Counted from the stretch's first letter, positions 8,176 through 16,219 are shown. The stretch is DNA of 64,000 bases from Halobacillus litoralis (GCF_020524025.1 NZ_JAIVKN010000001.1:620001-684000); one strand, 5' to 3'. A program made the numbers and translations. The notes: generated from the letters alone by a model not told the origin.

Positions 8176-8657
8176 TGGGGGCAGAAGTTTTTAAGGGTAG
8201 ATTTACTGTAGATAATAGGGATGGAAATGAATTTGTTGTCTTCCTGATCGGTATGAGGATAAACAAATGGTGGGCGGTACACAAATGGCTCCCTGTATTC
8301 TTAGCAATGCCGGCTATGGTTAGAGAGCTCTTCAGCAACAATGATTTAGGATTTCTAACTATGGAGAATTTCTTCAATTTTCGTTCGACACTCATGGTCC
8401 AATATTGGGAATCAGAAGAGGATTTATTAAGGTATGCAAGAGGAGATAAACATTTGAAAGCATGGAGAGACTTTAATAAAAAAGTCCAAAATACTGATGC
8501 AGTGGGTATTTACCATGAAACCTATTTAATTAAACCTAGTCAATTTGAGTCAATTTATGGGAATATGCCAAGGTTCGGATTAGCGAAAGCTCTAGGGCAT
8601 ATACCTATTACAAATTCCTCTAGAACCGCACGCCAACGTTTTAAAAATCTAAGGTGA
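8172..8657 (+). CDS. DUF4188 family (putative heme/monooxygenase-like) protein
   Basis: The 161 residues resemble DUF4188 proteins, recognised from the run FLIGMRINKWWAVHKWLPV near the N-terminus, the FWSEEDLLRYARGDKHLKAWRDF-like segment in the middle (key residues W89, Y97, H104, W108), and GIYHETYLI further on. The fold is probably ferredoxin-like, related to antibiotic-biosynthesis monooxygenases; this is an inference. PadR plus DUF4188 is a common two-gene unit in Bacilli and actinobacteria, presumably for response to a toxic small molecule. The repeat R3 begins 11 bp after the stop. Confidence 0.7.
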   Translation: MMGAEVFKGRFTVDNRDGNEFVVFLIGMRINKWWAVHKWLPVFLAMPAMVRELFSNNDLGFLTMENFFNFRSTLMVQYWESEEDLLRYARGDKHLKAWRDFNKKVQNTDAVGIYHETYLIKPSQFESIYGNMPRFGLAKALGHIPITNSSRTARQRFKNLR

Positions 8658-8667
8658 ATTATCTTAA

Positions 8668-8726
8668 TATCTTGAAGTTGAATCTTCAACTAACGGGGGC
8701 AATTCTGAAACAAAAGAATTGCCCCC
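8668..8726 (+). repeat. cassette repeat R3
   Basis: The conserved arm (8668-8694) ends CTTCAACTAAC. It is followed by GGGGGCAATTCT (8695-8706), which pairs perfectly with AGAATTGCCCCC (8715-8726) across an eight-base loop. A weak right arm (GTTACTTGAATAA) follows near 8744-8756. It starts 11 bp after the DUF4188 stop codon. Confidence 0.8.
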
Positions 8727-8866
8727 GGCTTAATTGTGGGCAAGTTACTTGAATAAGAAGCCTCTTGTAATTTATATCATAATTAGAAATCTTCGTTAGT
8801 TTTTACCAAATTTAACCTTTAATATTGTAAAATGATAGGTAAGAAATGCGGAAGGGGGAATTTTCT

Positions 8867-9292
8867 TTGACAACAGCAATCATTATTTCACTAGTTTCGT
8901 TATTCGTTGCGATTCTTGCACTTCTGGTGAACGTAAGTAAATTCTTTATTGAAATTCACGATAGAAAGCAAAAGCGAATTGAAGGGACAAAAGCAAATAT
9001 TACGGTAGAACGTGAAGATAGTTCCAAATCAAAATATCTTATTTTTAAAAATGAAGGCAGCACGGCACATATTCATGAAGTAAAAATTAACGGGGTAAAG
9101 TGGGAAGATACAGGTATATTCCTTGAGAATGAATTGCCTTCATTACTTTCGGGTGGCCAAGTTCGAAAAGTACAATATTTTGCTTCTAAAACTTCAAAAA
9201 TAGCACCGCCATTTGGACTCGAGATTATATACGAAGATGACTATTCAAGAAAGTATTTATCTACCAAAAACAAAGTAGCAATCCAAGCATAG
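8867..9292 (+). CDS. hypothetical membrane-anchored protein
   Basis: A TTG start at 8867 is preferred because AAGGGGGAA lies seven bases upstream; an in-frame ATG at 8846 would place the ribosome site inside the gene. The product (141 residues) has one N-terminal membrane helix (about 4-26), a basic stretch (DRKQKRIEG), and a strand-rich domain with YLIFKNEGSTAHIHEVKING, a pattern common to small Ig-like or beta-sandwich domains. I do not recognise the family. It is a single-gene cassette between R3 and R4. Confidence 0.55.
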   Translation: MTTAIIISLVSLFVAILALLVNVSKFFIEIHDRKQKRIEGTKANITVEREDSSKSKYLIFKNEGSTAHIHEVKINGVKWEDTGIFLENELPSLLSGGQVRKVQYFASKTSKIAPPFGLEIIYEDDYSRKYLSTKNKVAIQA

Positions 9293-9416
9293 GGCAGGGA
9301 GGATATAGACTTCTAATTTTTACATAAGGCTCAAACGATTATAATAAAATCACTACAGCGGTCTCCTGTAGGCATGTTGTACTCAACGTAGCCTTAATTT
9401 AGGATTTACTTCAATA

Positions 9417-9485
9417 TATCTCGAATTCATGTCTTCAACTAACGGGGGCGAATCTTTAATAAAGAGATTCGTCTCCTTATTTTTT
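9417..9485 (+). repeat. cassette repeat R4
   Basis: The arm 9417-9443 ends GTCTTCAACTAAC. The inner stem pairs GCGAATCTTT with AAGAGATTCGT, flanked by GGGG and CTCC, and is followed by TTATTTTTTG. It reads as a functional intrinsic terminator for the upstream cassette gene, 124 bp after its stop. Confidence 0.8.
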
Positions 9486-9641
9486 GTAAATTATATATCC
9501 AAAACATTTGGTATATTCTTCTTGAAGTAATAGATACTGATCTAATGTTAGAATCCACACTTAGAGTGAGCTTCTGGAATTATCATTACTTATTTGGTAT
9601 TAAAGGTATGAGAGTGAAGAGAAAAAGGAGGGGGATATACG

Positions 9642-10025
9642 ATTAAAAGGTTTATCGAATATGTGAAGGGAAAATTAGAAGTGGTAAGAGGTGACTTTAG
9701 AGAAGGTATAAAGCACTTTAGGATAATGTGGTGGCTGTGGAAATTTAAAGCGATCATATCAACAGTTATAATTTTCAGTATCATAACCGGGATTTATCTT
9801 ATTGAATTAACTGGTGAGAGTCCAGAATATGTTAGCGGGTACTTTTTAGGAATTGCTGGCATTATTCTATTTTTGATTTGGTTGTTTAGTAAAAGAGTAA
9901 AACAGTTAATTCCTAAGCAAGAAGTTAAAAAGTTTTTGTTTATTTGTCTAGTTACACTCGCTCCATTTATTTTAGTTGGAATAGTATATTTAATCCTAGA
10001 AGTCATAGATTACCCTTTACCGTGA
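9642..10025 (+). CDS. hypothetical membrane protein, possible AUU start
   Basis: The frame encodes about 127 residues with three hydrophobic segments (around residues 37-57, 68-88 and 101-121 from the ATT), separated by basic loops; I do not recognise it. There is no in-frame ATG in a good position. AAAAAGGAGGGGG ends seven bases before an ATT codon at 9642, giving IKRFIEYVKGKLEVV; the first standard start is a GTG at 9663, which has no ribosome site. I list the longer form but the start is uncertain. R5 begins 39 bp after the stop. Confidence 0.5.
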   Translation: MKRFIEYVKGKLEVVRGDFREGIKHFRIMWWLWKFKAIISTVIIFSIITGIYLIELTGESPEYVSGYFLGIAGIILFLIWLFSKRVKQLIPKQEVKKFLFICLVTLAPFILVGIVYLILEVIDYPLP

Positions 10026-10064
10026 TATTTCACTAATAAATATATTAAAGGGTCTTATTGAGTT

Positions 10065-10124
10065 TATCTTGAATTCAAGTCTTCAACTAACGGGGGCAAA
10101 TCTTTAATAAGACTTGTGCTTTTT
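10065..10124 (+). repeat. cassette repeat R5
   Basis: The arm 10065-10091 ends AGTCTTCAACTAAC, identical over this stretch to R4. The inner part GGGGGCAAATCTT pairs imperfectly with AAGACTTGTGCT and runs into TTTTTG, so it probably also acts as a terminator. Confidence 0.75.
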
Positions 10125-10179
10125 GTAAGTGAAAGATTATGAATAAATAACATCAGAAAAGAAATGGGGACTTATAAGT

Positions 10180-11022
10180 ATGACGGAAATTAAAGAAATA
10201 GGATCTTTATGTTCTTTAGACGAGAAAGGCTATATCATAAACCAGTCTGATCACAATAAAATCAATAATAAATTTCGGGAAGTTATCCAACTTATAAACG
10301 AAACCTGTCTTGCTGCTTTACCAAAGGAAATTCACAGCATTTACATAAGAGGTTCTGTGCCAAGAGGGTTAGACATTGAAGGTGTATCGGATGTGGACGT
10401 AATAATCGTGACCTATTCTAATCCTGAAGAATTTGACCTTGATTGGGTAGAGGGAACTGAAAAATTTATTGATAAGAAATTCTCTTTTATTAACGGTGTA
10501 GAAATAGGATTCAGCCCTTTAAGTGAGGTTGAGGAGTCCCATTATTGCTCCATGATTCCTTTCATTCTAAAAACTTATGGTATTTGTGTTTATGGCGAAA
10601 ACCTAATAAGCAAGCTCCCTAATTATAAACCCAACAGCTCCTTGGCGAATGAACACCTCATCCACCTAACATCTCTGATTGATAAAGCCAAGCATGATTT
10701 AATAGGTAATGACGACATTGAGGACATTAAAGATTGTTGTTCATGGATCATGAGAATTATTGTGAGGGCTGGTGGTGCGCTTGTTATTGTTCAAGAACAG
10801 TCATATACAAGAGATTTATTCCCAGCTTATGAACTATTTTCGAAGCATTATCCTGAAAAAGAGCAAGAGATGAGAACAGCCCTTTGGTATGCAATCAATC
10901 CCTTATCAAGCTCAGAAGAAATATTGAAATTCTTGGATCACTTTGGGAATTGGATAGAGCAGGAAACAGAAAAGTGGCTCGAAGTTTATAACCCAACAAG
11001 GGAGATACATCTACCACTTTGA
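10180..11022 (+). CDS. nucleotidyltransferase, aminoglycoside-adenylyltransferase-like
   Basis: The 280-residue product has a polymerase-beta type nucleotidyltransferase core at about residues 45-110: RGSVPRGLDIEGVSDVDVII carries the G-S motif and the paired catalytic aspartates (SDVDV, residues 70-74). The C-terminal half is helical and contains a WIMRIIVRAGGAL segment, as in ANT-type aminoglycoside adenylyltransferases. It could modify an antibiotic or another small molecule, but it is not close enough to a named enzyme for a substrate call. It stands alone between R5 and R6 with its own ATG. Confidence 0.7.
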   Translation: MTEIKEIGSLCSLDEKGYIINQSDHNKINNKFREVIQLINETCLAALPKEIHSIYIRGSVPRGLDIEGVSDVDVIIVTYSNPEEFDLDWVEGTEKFIDKKFSFINGVEIGFSPLSEVEESHYCSMIPFILKTYGICVYGENLISKLPNYKPNSSLANEHLIHLTSLIDKAKHDLIGNDDIEDIKDCCSWIMRIIVRAGGALVIVQEQSYTRDLFPAYELFSKHYPEKEQEMRTALWYAINPLSSSEEILKFLDHFGNWIEQETEKWLEVYNPTREIHLPL

Positions 11023-11074
11023 TAATATAGTTACTGTTTCTATTTATATAAAATTGAGGTGCAAAAAACAAAGT

Positions 11075-11179
11075 TATCTCGAATTCAAGTCTTATAAAAA
11101 CGGGGGCAATTCTTTACCAGAAGAATTGCCTCCTTTTTAATGATTTGGGTAGGTTAGTTGAAGACTAGGTTTAAAGATA
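11075..11179 (+). repeat. cassette repeat R6 (full two-armed copy)
   Basis: The left arm begins TATCTCGAATTCAAG at 11075. The inner stem GGGGGCAATTCTT pairs with AAGAATTGCCTCC, then TTTTT. The right arm at 11153-11179 contains GTTAGTTGAAGACT, the exact inverse complement of AGTCTTCAACTAAC found in R4 and R5, and ends AAGATA. It shows that a complete copy is a long interrupted palindrome with two outer arms and a central hairpin. Confidence 0.8.
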
Positions 11180-11249
11180 ATCTTAAGTATTCACCGGTTT
11201 GTTTAATATTGTAAATTTTGAAACAATAAGGGGATAGGGAGGTGGATGG

Positions 11250-11474
11250 ATGAAAGTCGAAAAAATATTCGGTCTTCTTAGTCTAGCTTTTATAATTTTT
11301 GCTTTTATTACTCACCCAATAGAACTATTACCTTACGTTCTGATTGTTGGAGGTATTAACTGTCTAATAGTAGGCTGGAATAGTTTCTCGAGGAATAAAG
11401 ACAAGTAGGGATACTTCTATTTAGTTGTTTCATTATTTTTAGCTGCTTATGGTAGCTTTAAGTTATTTGCATAA
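11250..11474 (+). pseudogene. DUF3953-like small membrane protein interrupted by an in-frame TAG
   Basis: An ATG with GGGAGGTGG upstream opens a 52-codon frame ending at TAG (11406-11408). The same frame continues for 21 further codons (GYFYLVVSLFLAAYGSF and on) to TAA at 11472-11474. Read through, the roughly 74-residue product has the layout of DUF3953 proteins: a helix, ELLPYVLIVGG, a basic loop, then a final helix. One substitution at AAG/CAG/GAG to TAG would explain it. It is called a pseudogene, but a shortened two-helix protein is possible. Confidence 0.6.
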
Positions 11475-11727
11475 TAATAAAAGTTTGTTTTATTTTTCTA
11501 ACTGTATTTAGACTTTTTAAGTTAAGTAGGAGTGGATGATTCCTTTTAAGTTTTAATTAAAGGGCCTTAATGGAGGAGATGCTCTAGTTCTCGAAAACAC
11601 TCGAAATCAAGTCTTCACATATCGGGGGCTTTAGTTGAATCAGCCAAATACAAAAAAAGAACTTCCATAAAATTGGGAGTTCTTTTTTTGTATTATACCA
11701 ACACTAAACTTTAACAGAGCCTTCTGT
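11475..11727 (+). repeat. gene-free stretch ending in cassette repeat R7 and a right terminal inverted repeat
   Basis: R7 runs from about 11599: CGAAATCAAGTCTTCA, then GGGGGC at 11624-11629 and TTTAGTTGAA. A separate bidirectional terminator-like hairpin follows at 11648-11693 (GAACTTCC pairing with GGGAGTTC inside A and T runs). The stretch closes with CAACACTAAACTTTAACAG ending GCC at 11721, the inverse of the end at 6467. The module R7 plus hairpin plus end is repeated at R10 (16983-17122). Confidence 0.75.
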
Positions 11728-12005
11728 TTAATAAGATTTTATGTATTTGCTGTTTGCTTCGCAGCGGTCCCTATAAAATGAATCAAACACTGGTATTGAA
11801 CCAATGTTTTTACCACCCAAATACACATTAGAGTTGTTCGTTGGATTAGCCATAATAATAGGTTCTATGAAAGTGAAAGTAGTGGTGTTGAAAAAAAGTT
11901 GATCAAATTCATGGGAATCTCAACACCAAGTAGCAGACGAATGGCAAACCCTAACTGATGGTGGAGCTAATAAGGAAAATTGTTCCTGGAAATGCATTGA
12001 CATTT
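11728..12005. other. gene-free accessory stretch
   Basis: No convincing gene is seen. A 41-codon minus-strand frame (11728-11853) starts with ATG but lacks a ribosome site. The stretch contains no left-hand GGCTCTGTT end, so the genes to the right are not separately bounded on this side. Confidence 0.4.
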
Positions 12006-12054
12006 ATATCACTAAACGATATAGTCTATTTAACGATATATCATTTAATGATAT
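12006..12054 (+). promoter_or_regulatory. paired operators upstream of padR-DUF2812
   Basis: Two 17-bp inverted repeats, ATATCACTAAACGATAT (12006-12022) and ATATCATTTAATGATAT (12038-12054), are spaced about three helical turns apart centre to centre and lie just upstream of the ribosome site. They resemble the ATATC/GATAT pair before the other padR gene at 7572-7601. Confidence 0.7.
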
Positions 12055-12074
12055 AAAACATAAGGAGCATGAAT

Positions 12075-12416
12075 ATGGCGAGAAATGACTCATTAGAGAC
12101 AGGTGAGCTCACCGATACATCCTTTTATATTTTGCTGTCGCTTGTCGAAGCAAGGCATGGGTATTTGATCATGCAAAACATCGAAGAGCTGACAGAAGGC
12201 GGTTTTTCGATCGGTCCAGCGTCTATGTACACGACCATTAAGAAGCTGTTATCGGCTGGATTGATTGAACTGTACGGAGATGGAAAAGGAAAGCGAAAAA
12301 CGTACATTGCCACAAACACGGGACTCCATCTGTTGGAAAAAGATATTCAAAGAAGAGAACGCATGATTGTGCATGCGAAACAAGTTTTGAATCAGAAAGG
12401 TGACAAATCAGGATGA
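12075..12416 (+). CDS. PadR family transcriptional regulator (short form)
   Basis: A 113-residue winged-helix protein of the PadR type, lacking the long C-terminal dimerisation domain of the PadR at 7615 (PadR subfamily 2 length). The family pattern is visible as FYILLSLVEARHGYLIMQNI followed by GPASMYTTIKKLLSAGLIELY. The ATG at 12075 has AAGGAG seven bases upstream; an ATG six bases earlier is too close. It overlaps the first DUF2812 gene by four bases. It presumably represses this operon. Confidence 0.88.
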   Translation: MARNDSLETGELTDTSFYILLSLVEARHGYLIMQNIEELTEGGFSIGPASMYTTIKKLLSAGLIELYGDGKGKRKTYIATNTGLHLLEKDIQRRERMIVHAKQVLNQKGDKSG

Positions 12417-12952
12417 AAAAGAAATACGTTATGTCGAGGGGTCTTGCTTTTGGAGAAGAGAAGGATATGGGGAAATTAAGATCTTACGCGAAACAAGGGT
12501 GGGTGTTGGACCGATTCGCTCCGTTCGGTTTTTTGTTGAAAAAAGGGGAGGAACAGGACCTGTCATTTGCGGCCGATTATAACAAGAATCCAGATGACGA
12601 ATACTTTGCTTACTTCGAACAGGCGGGCTGGACTCATGTGTGTAGTGGGGTGGATTACATACACGTATTTTCAGCTGCGGAAGGCACCAAACCGATCTAC
12701 TCAGACCACGAGACAACACTGGATAAATACGAAGTGGAAAAAAAGAATACTGGCCGGGTTGCCTTGCCTTCTTTGATTGCCACGATTCTTCTATTTTCCC
12801 TGGGAAACTCTGGAAGTATGCCGAGCATAATGGGAGAGGTCTTGATTTGGACAGGATTCCTAACAATGATCGTATTCATATTCTCGGGTATGCCGTATGT
12901 CGGGTACCAATATAAATTGAGTAAATTGAAAAAGGATGAGGAAAATGAATAA
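12413..12952 (+). CDS. DUF2812 domain membrane protein
   Basis: The 179-residue product has a soluble N-terminal DUF2812 domain with the phrases YAKQGWVLDRF, YNKNPDDEYFAYFEQAGW and HVFSAAEGTKPIYSD, followed by two membrane helices (about 118-137 and 143-166). DUF2812 proteins are commonly encoded with short PadR regulators, as here; their role is unknown but may involve cell-envelope stress. It is translationally coupled to padR (ATGA) and to the next gene by an eight-base overlap. Confidence 0.8.
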   Translation: MKKKYVMSRGLAFGEEKDMGKLRSYAKQGWVLDRFAPFGFLLKKGEEQDLSFAADYNKNPDDEYFAYFEQAGWTHVCSGVDYIHVFSAAEGTKPIYSDHETTLDKYEVEKKNTGRVALPSLIATILLFSLGNSGSMPSIMGEVLIWTGFLTMIVFIFSGMPYVGYQYKLSKLKKDEENE

Positions 12953-13472
12953 ACGTATATTCAGATTGTTCTTTGCCTGGCAGGATCAAGCGGAAGAAAA
13001 ATGGCTGACGGAGATGGCTGAGCAAGGCTTGCTTTTCTCGAAGTTCCAATTCGGTTTATACACCTTTCATAGATCGGAGCCTGTGGGTTATGTATATAAA
13101 TTAGACTATAAAGCTTCCTCTGACCATGACTTAGAAGAGTACATAACGTTATTTGAAGATGCGGGATGGGAGCATGTCGATCGTTTTCACGGATGGCACT
13201 ATTTTAGAAAGATGAAGAGTGCTTCAGAAGAAGAGCCTGAAATATACTCGGATCGTTCTTCTGAATCTCAAAAATATAAATCACTGGTGAATTTCTTGAT
13301 TCCAATATTTCTAATGACCGTGGCGATTTTTCTGACCATCATTGAACCGAACAATTCTCACTCATCATTCGTAAGTATTTTTAAATGGATATATGTGTTT
13401 CTAATCGGTATCTACTTGTATGCGATTGTGAGAGTAAGGTGGAAAATGAGGAATTTGCAAAAAGATTTTTAG
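12945..13472 (+). CDS. second DUF2812 domain membrane protein
   Basis: This is a paralogue of the preceding gene: N-terminal FRLFFAWQDQAEEKWLTEMA, YKASSDHDLEEYITLFEDAGW and a PEIYSDRSSE segment align with it, followed by two C-terminal helices (about 114-133 and 141-162). The ATG at 12945 lies eight bases inside the end of the upstream gene, after GGATGAGG. About 175 residues. A tandem duplication followed by divergence is likely. Confidence 0.78.
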   Translation: MNKRIFRLFFAWQDQAEEKWLTEMAEQGLLFSKFQFGLYTFHRSEPVGYVYKLDYKASSDHDLEEYITLFEDAGWEHVDRFHGWHYFRKMKSASEEEPEIYSDRSSESQKYKSLVNFLIPIFLMTVAIFLTIIEPNNSHSSFVSIFKWIYVFLIGIYLYAIVRVRWKMRNLQKDF

Positions 13473-13935
13473 AAAAAGTTCTCTCCCCCTAGTGCGTTAA
13501 GAGAGTGGGTGTTTATGGAGGAACTTGTAGATTGGCTGGATAGGACGATTCTATTTTCAACAGCAACTATGGACTTTGAGATGCCGGATTTAAAGTTACT
13601 TTTTAAAAACGAGGAAGAGTCCTCTATGAAATAGGATATTATAAACAGGGGTTCATTTAGGTATGGTAGGTCAGTATTGGGAATTCAATAAAATCTATGG
13701 AGTGAAAAGAAATCAATCACCCAAGTAACTAAAACCATATTTTTTCTTGTTGAAAATAGCTCTTATTAAGAAGTCATTGGAGTGCTCTAAGTACATATCA
13801 GCGAATGGTTGAAAGAACATCCTGATTTAACGTGAGAATAACATAAAATTTAACACTCAAATAAAGGAAATTATGAAATGGATTTCTTGTTTTATATGTA
13901 AATGGTTATATAGAGAAAAAGAAAGGGAGATCAAA
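13473..13935 (+). other. intergenic stretch with gene remnants
   Basis: A 39-codon frame at 13515-13634 starts with ATG after GAGTGGG (MEELVDWLDRTILF and on). A further fragment ends in EWLKEHPDLT near 13833. Neither is long enough to identify. They may be decayed genes; no cassette repeat is seen here. Confidence 0.35.
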
Positions 13936-14862
13936 ATGAAACAAACACTTCTGTCCGTTGAAAAACTCGGCAAGTCCTATAAAGATAAGCAAATTGTTAA
14001 GAATATCTCTTTTAGCGTTAAGAGAGGAATGGTAACGGCAATCCTTGGCCCGAATGGAGCTGGTAAATCGACGACTATTCGGAGCATGATGGGAATTATG
14101 CAACCGGACGAAGGAAGCATACAGTATCAAGGTTATCCAGAACATGGGGTTCCTCATGAGAAAGTGGGCTATTTACCTGAGGAAAGAGGATTGTACAAAA
14201 ATGTAAAAATCATGGATATAATCCTTTACTTTGCAGATTTGAAAGATTACCCCAAGAAGAAGGCTAAAGCCCGAGCGCTTGATTATTTGAAGAAGTTTGG
14301 CTTGGAAGGAAGAGACAAAGTGTCGGTTGAAGAATTATCAAAAGGGATGGCACAAAAAGCTCAGTTTATTGCTTCAATCATTCATGAACCTGAACTTTTA
14401 ATTCTGGATGAGCCTTTCTCTGGTCTGGATCCAGTGAGTCAAGATGTGTTTAAACAAGAAATAAGGCAACTGGCTGACAATGGTACTGCTATCTTAATTT
14501 CTTCTCATCAAATGAATCTTATTGAAGAAATTGCGGATGACTTACTGCTTATACATAAGGGGAAAACAGTTATTAAAGGAAGTATGGAAGAAGTCAAGGA
14601 GCAATATTCAAATTACAAGTGTACAATTATCGGGGAGAATGAAGCTTCTCTCTTTACAGGTCTTCCATTTGTTCAAAATGTTGAGAGGGATGGAAGTAAA
14701 ACGGTACTATATTTGGACAGAGATGTTCATATCCCCACATGGATTAGTCATATTCCAAATGAATCTGCTATTCAAGAAATGACGATTGATAGGACTTCCT
14801 TGCATGAGATATTCGTGGGGGTCGCTACAGAGAAGAATCTAAAGAAGAGTGGAGGGATGTGA
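13936..14862 (+). CDS. ABC transporter ATP-binding protein, YhaQ/NatA-like
   Basis: The 308-residue ATPase shows Walker A GPNGAGKST (near 37-45), the signature region LSKGMAQKAQ, Walker B LLILDEPFSGLDP and the switch histidine in SSHQM. A C-terminal domain of about 80 residues (DUF4162 type) follows, as in NatA and B. subtilis YhaQ. With the permease that starts 3 bp after its stop it forms an ABC-2 type exporter; relatives act in sodium or toxic-compound efflux. The ATG at 13936 has GGGAGATC upstream; an upstream in-frame ATG at 13873 would add 21 residues without a ribosome site. Confidence 0.85.
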   Translation: MKQTLLSVEKLGKSYKDKQIVKNISFSVKRGMVTAILGPNGAGKSTTIRSMMGIMQPDEGSIQYQGYPEHGVPHEKVGYLPEERGLYKNVKIMDIILYFADLKDYPKKKAKARALDYLKKFGLEGRDKVSVEELSKGMAQKAQFIASIIHEPELLILDEPFSGLDPVSQDVFKQEIRQLADNGTAILISSHQMNLIEEIADDLLLIHKGKTVIKGSMEEVKEQYSNYKCTIIGENEASLFTGLPFVQNVERDGSKTVLYLDRDVHIPTWISHIPNESAIQEMTIDRTSLHEIFVGVATEKNLKKSGGM

Positions 14863-14865
14863 ATC

Positions 14866-16110
14866 ATGCGTAATACGTGGAAAGTTGCCAAATGGGAATA
14901 TAAGCGGAACGCTACAAATAAATCGTTCATCATTTCTACACTCCTGACCCCTGTCATTTTTCTGTTGTTTGCCTTCCTGCCAAGTATGTTTTCAGGGTCG
15001 GAAAGCTCCAATGATCCAGAGGCAATGAAAGTATACATACAAGACGAAGTGGGACTTGCGTCAAGAGTTGAAGCGTTTGTAAATAATAAGGAGTCATTCA
15101 ATTGGGAACTTGAATTTGTAGAAGAAAATAAGGAATCCGTTTTAAGCTCAGTACCGGAAGAAGAAAATCAAGCGTTTGTTTCCTTAACTGAAGATACTAT
15201 TCAAAATGGCGTAGTTGAAGTGGAAACGAGCGAAGAAGTAACAGATTCATTCTTTGCCCAGCTGCAGTTATTACGTCAACCTATTCAAGACTATCAATTC
15301 AAACAGTTAGGTCTTACAGAATATCAACTTCAGCAAATAACAGCTGGAGTATCGTTTGAAACATCTGAAGCAGCTGCAGCATCTTCTGGAGTTGGAGGCG
15401 CAGACCAATCAGGCGCCGTTAAAGGAGAGCTTATTGTTCCCGGAATATTTGCTTTGATTGTTCTTATTGCCATCGTACTCACAGGAATGATGATTTTTCA
15501 AAGTGCGTCCCAGGAAAAGAAAGAGAAGGTTTCAGAGATTGTCTTGTCCTCTATGAAGCCTAATGAATTAATGCAAGGGAAAATTATCGGATACTTTGGT
15601 CTGGGGATAAGTCAGGTGACTATCTGGTTAGGTTTTGGAATACCTTTAGCAGCCTGGCGAATGGAGGATGTTCCTATCCTGCAATATTTATTTGTGCCGG
15701 AACTGCTGATCATGGTGTTTATCGCGATTTTAGGATATCTTCTGTTTGCTGCCTTGTTCGTAGGATTTGGTGCTACAGTGGAAGATATCAGTTCATCAAG
15801 CAATTTTCAAGGTTTCATTATGATGCTTCCTTTTCTTCCTTTTGTGTTTATTGGACCTATCTTAAATAATCCTAGCGGTTTGGCAGCTACGATTGGCTCT
15901 TTTATACCATTCACATCCCCAGCTGTATTAATTATGAGAATGGCTATGCTTGAGGACTGGCCGTGGTTGGAAATAGGCTTTGCTCTTGTTGTACTTATGA
16001 TAAGTGTATGGCTAATGATTAAACTGGCTGGTAAGATATTCGAAGTCGGTATTCTTTTGTATGGTAAGAATGCAACACCAAAAGAAATATGGAAGTGGGT
16101 AAGAGCTTAG
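14866..16110 (+). CDS. ABC-2 type permease, YhaP/NatB-like
   Basis: The 414-residue permease has one N-terminal helix (WEYKRNATNKSF entering about residues 22-42), a large extracytoplasmic region of roughly 150 residues, then five or six helices from about residue 185. This layout matches YhaP/NatB ABC-2 permeases. It is translated directly after the ATPase gene and has the same role in export. A terminator and repeat R8 follow. Confidence 0.85.
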   Translation: MRNTWKVAKWEYKRNATNKSFIISTLLTPVIFLLFAFLPSMFSGSESSNDPEAMKVYIQDEVGLASRVEAFVNNKESFNWELEFVEENKESVLSSVPEEENQAFVSLTEDTIQNGVVEVETSEEVTDSFFAQLQLLRQPIQDYQFKQLGLTEYQLQQITAGVSFETSEAAAASSGVGGADQSGAVKGELIVPGIFALIVLIAIVLTGMMIFQSASQEKKEKVSEIVLSSMKPNELMQGKIIGYFGLGISQVTIWLGFGIPLAAWRMEDVPILQYLFVPELLIMVFIAILGYLLFAALFVGFGATVEDISSSSNFQGFIMMLPFLPFVFIGPILNNPSGLAATIGSFIPFTSPAVLIMRMAMLEDWPWLEIGFALVVLMISVWLMIKLAGKIFEVGILLYGKNATPKEIWKWVRA

Positions 16111-16158
16111 AATCATTTCATCAATATCTACGTAAGCCTTAAGAGATAATTGACTTAT

Positions 16159-16210
16159 ACCTGCCCCTTTTGAGTAAATACAATATTAAATAGGGGCAGG
16201 TGCTTTTTTG
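16159..16210 (+). terminator. intrinsic terminator of the ABC exporter operon
   Basis: ACCTGCCCCTTT pairs with TAGGGGCAGGT across a loop of about 20 bases, followed by GCTTTTTTG. Confidence 0.75.
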
Positions 16211-16219
16211 TATTAAATT

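Noticed and set aside
11728-11853. 41-codon minus-strand frame between R7 and padR
   Set aside because: No ribosome site and no recognisable family; mentioned only as a possible remnant.
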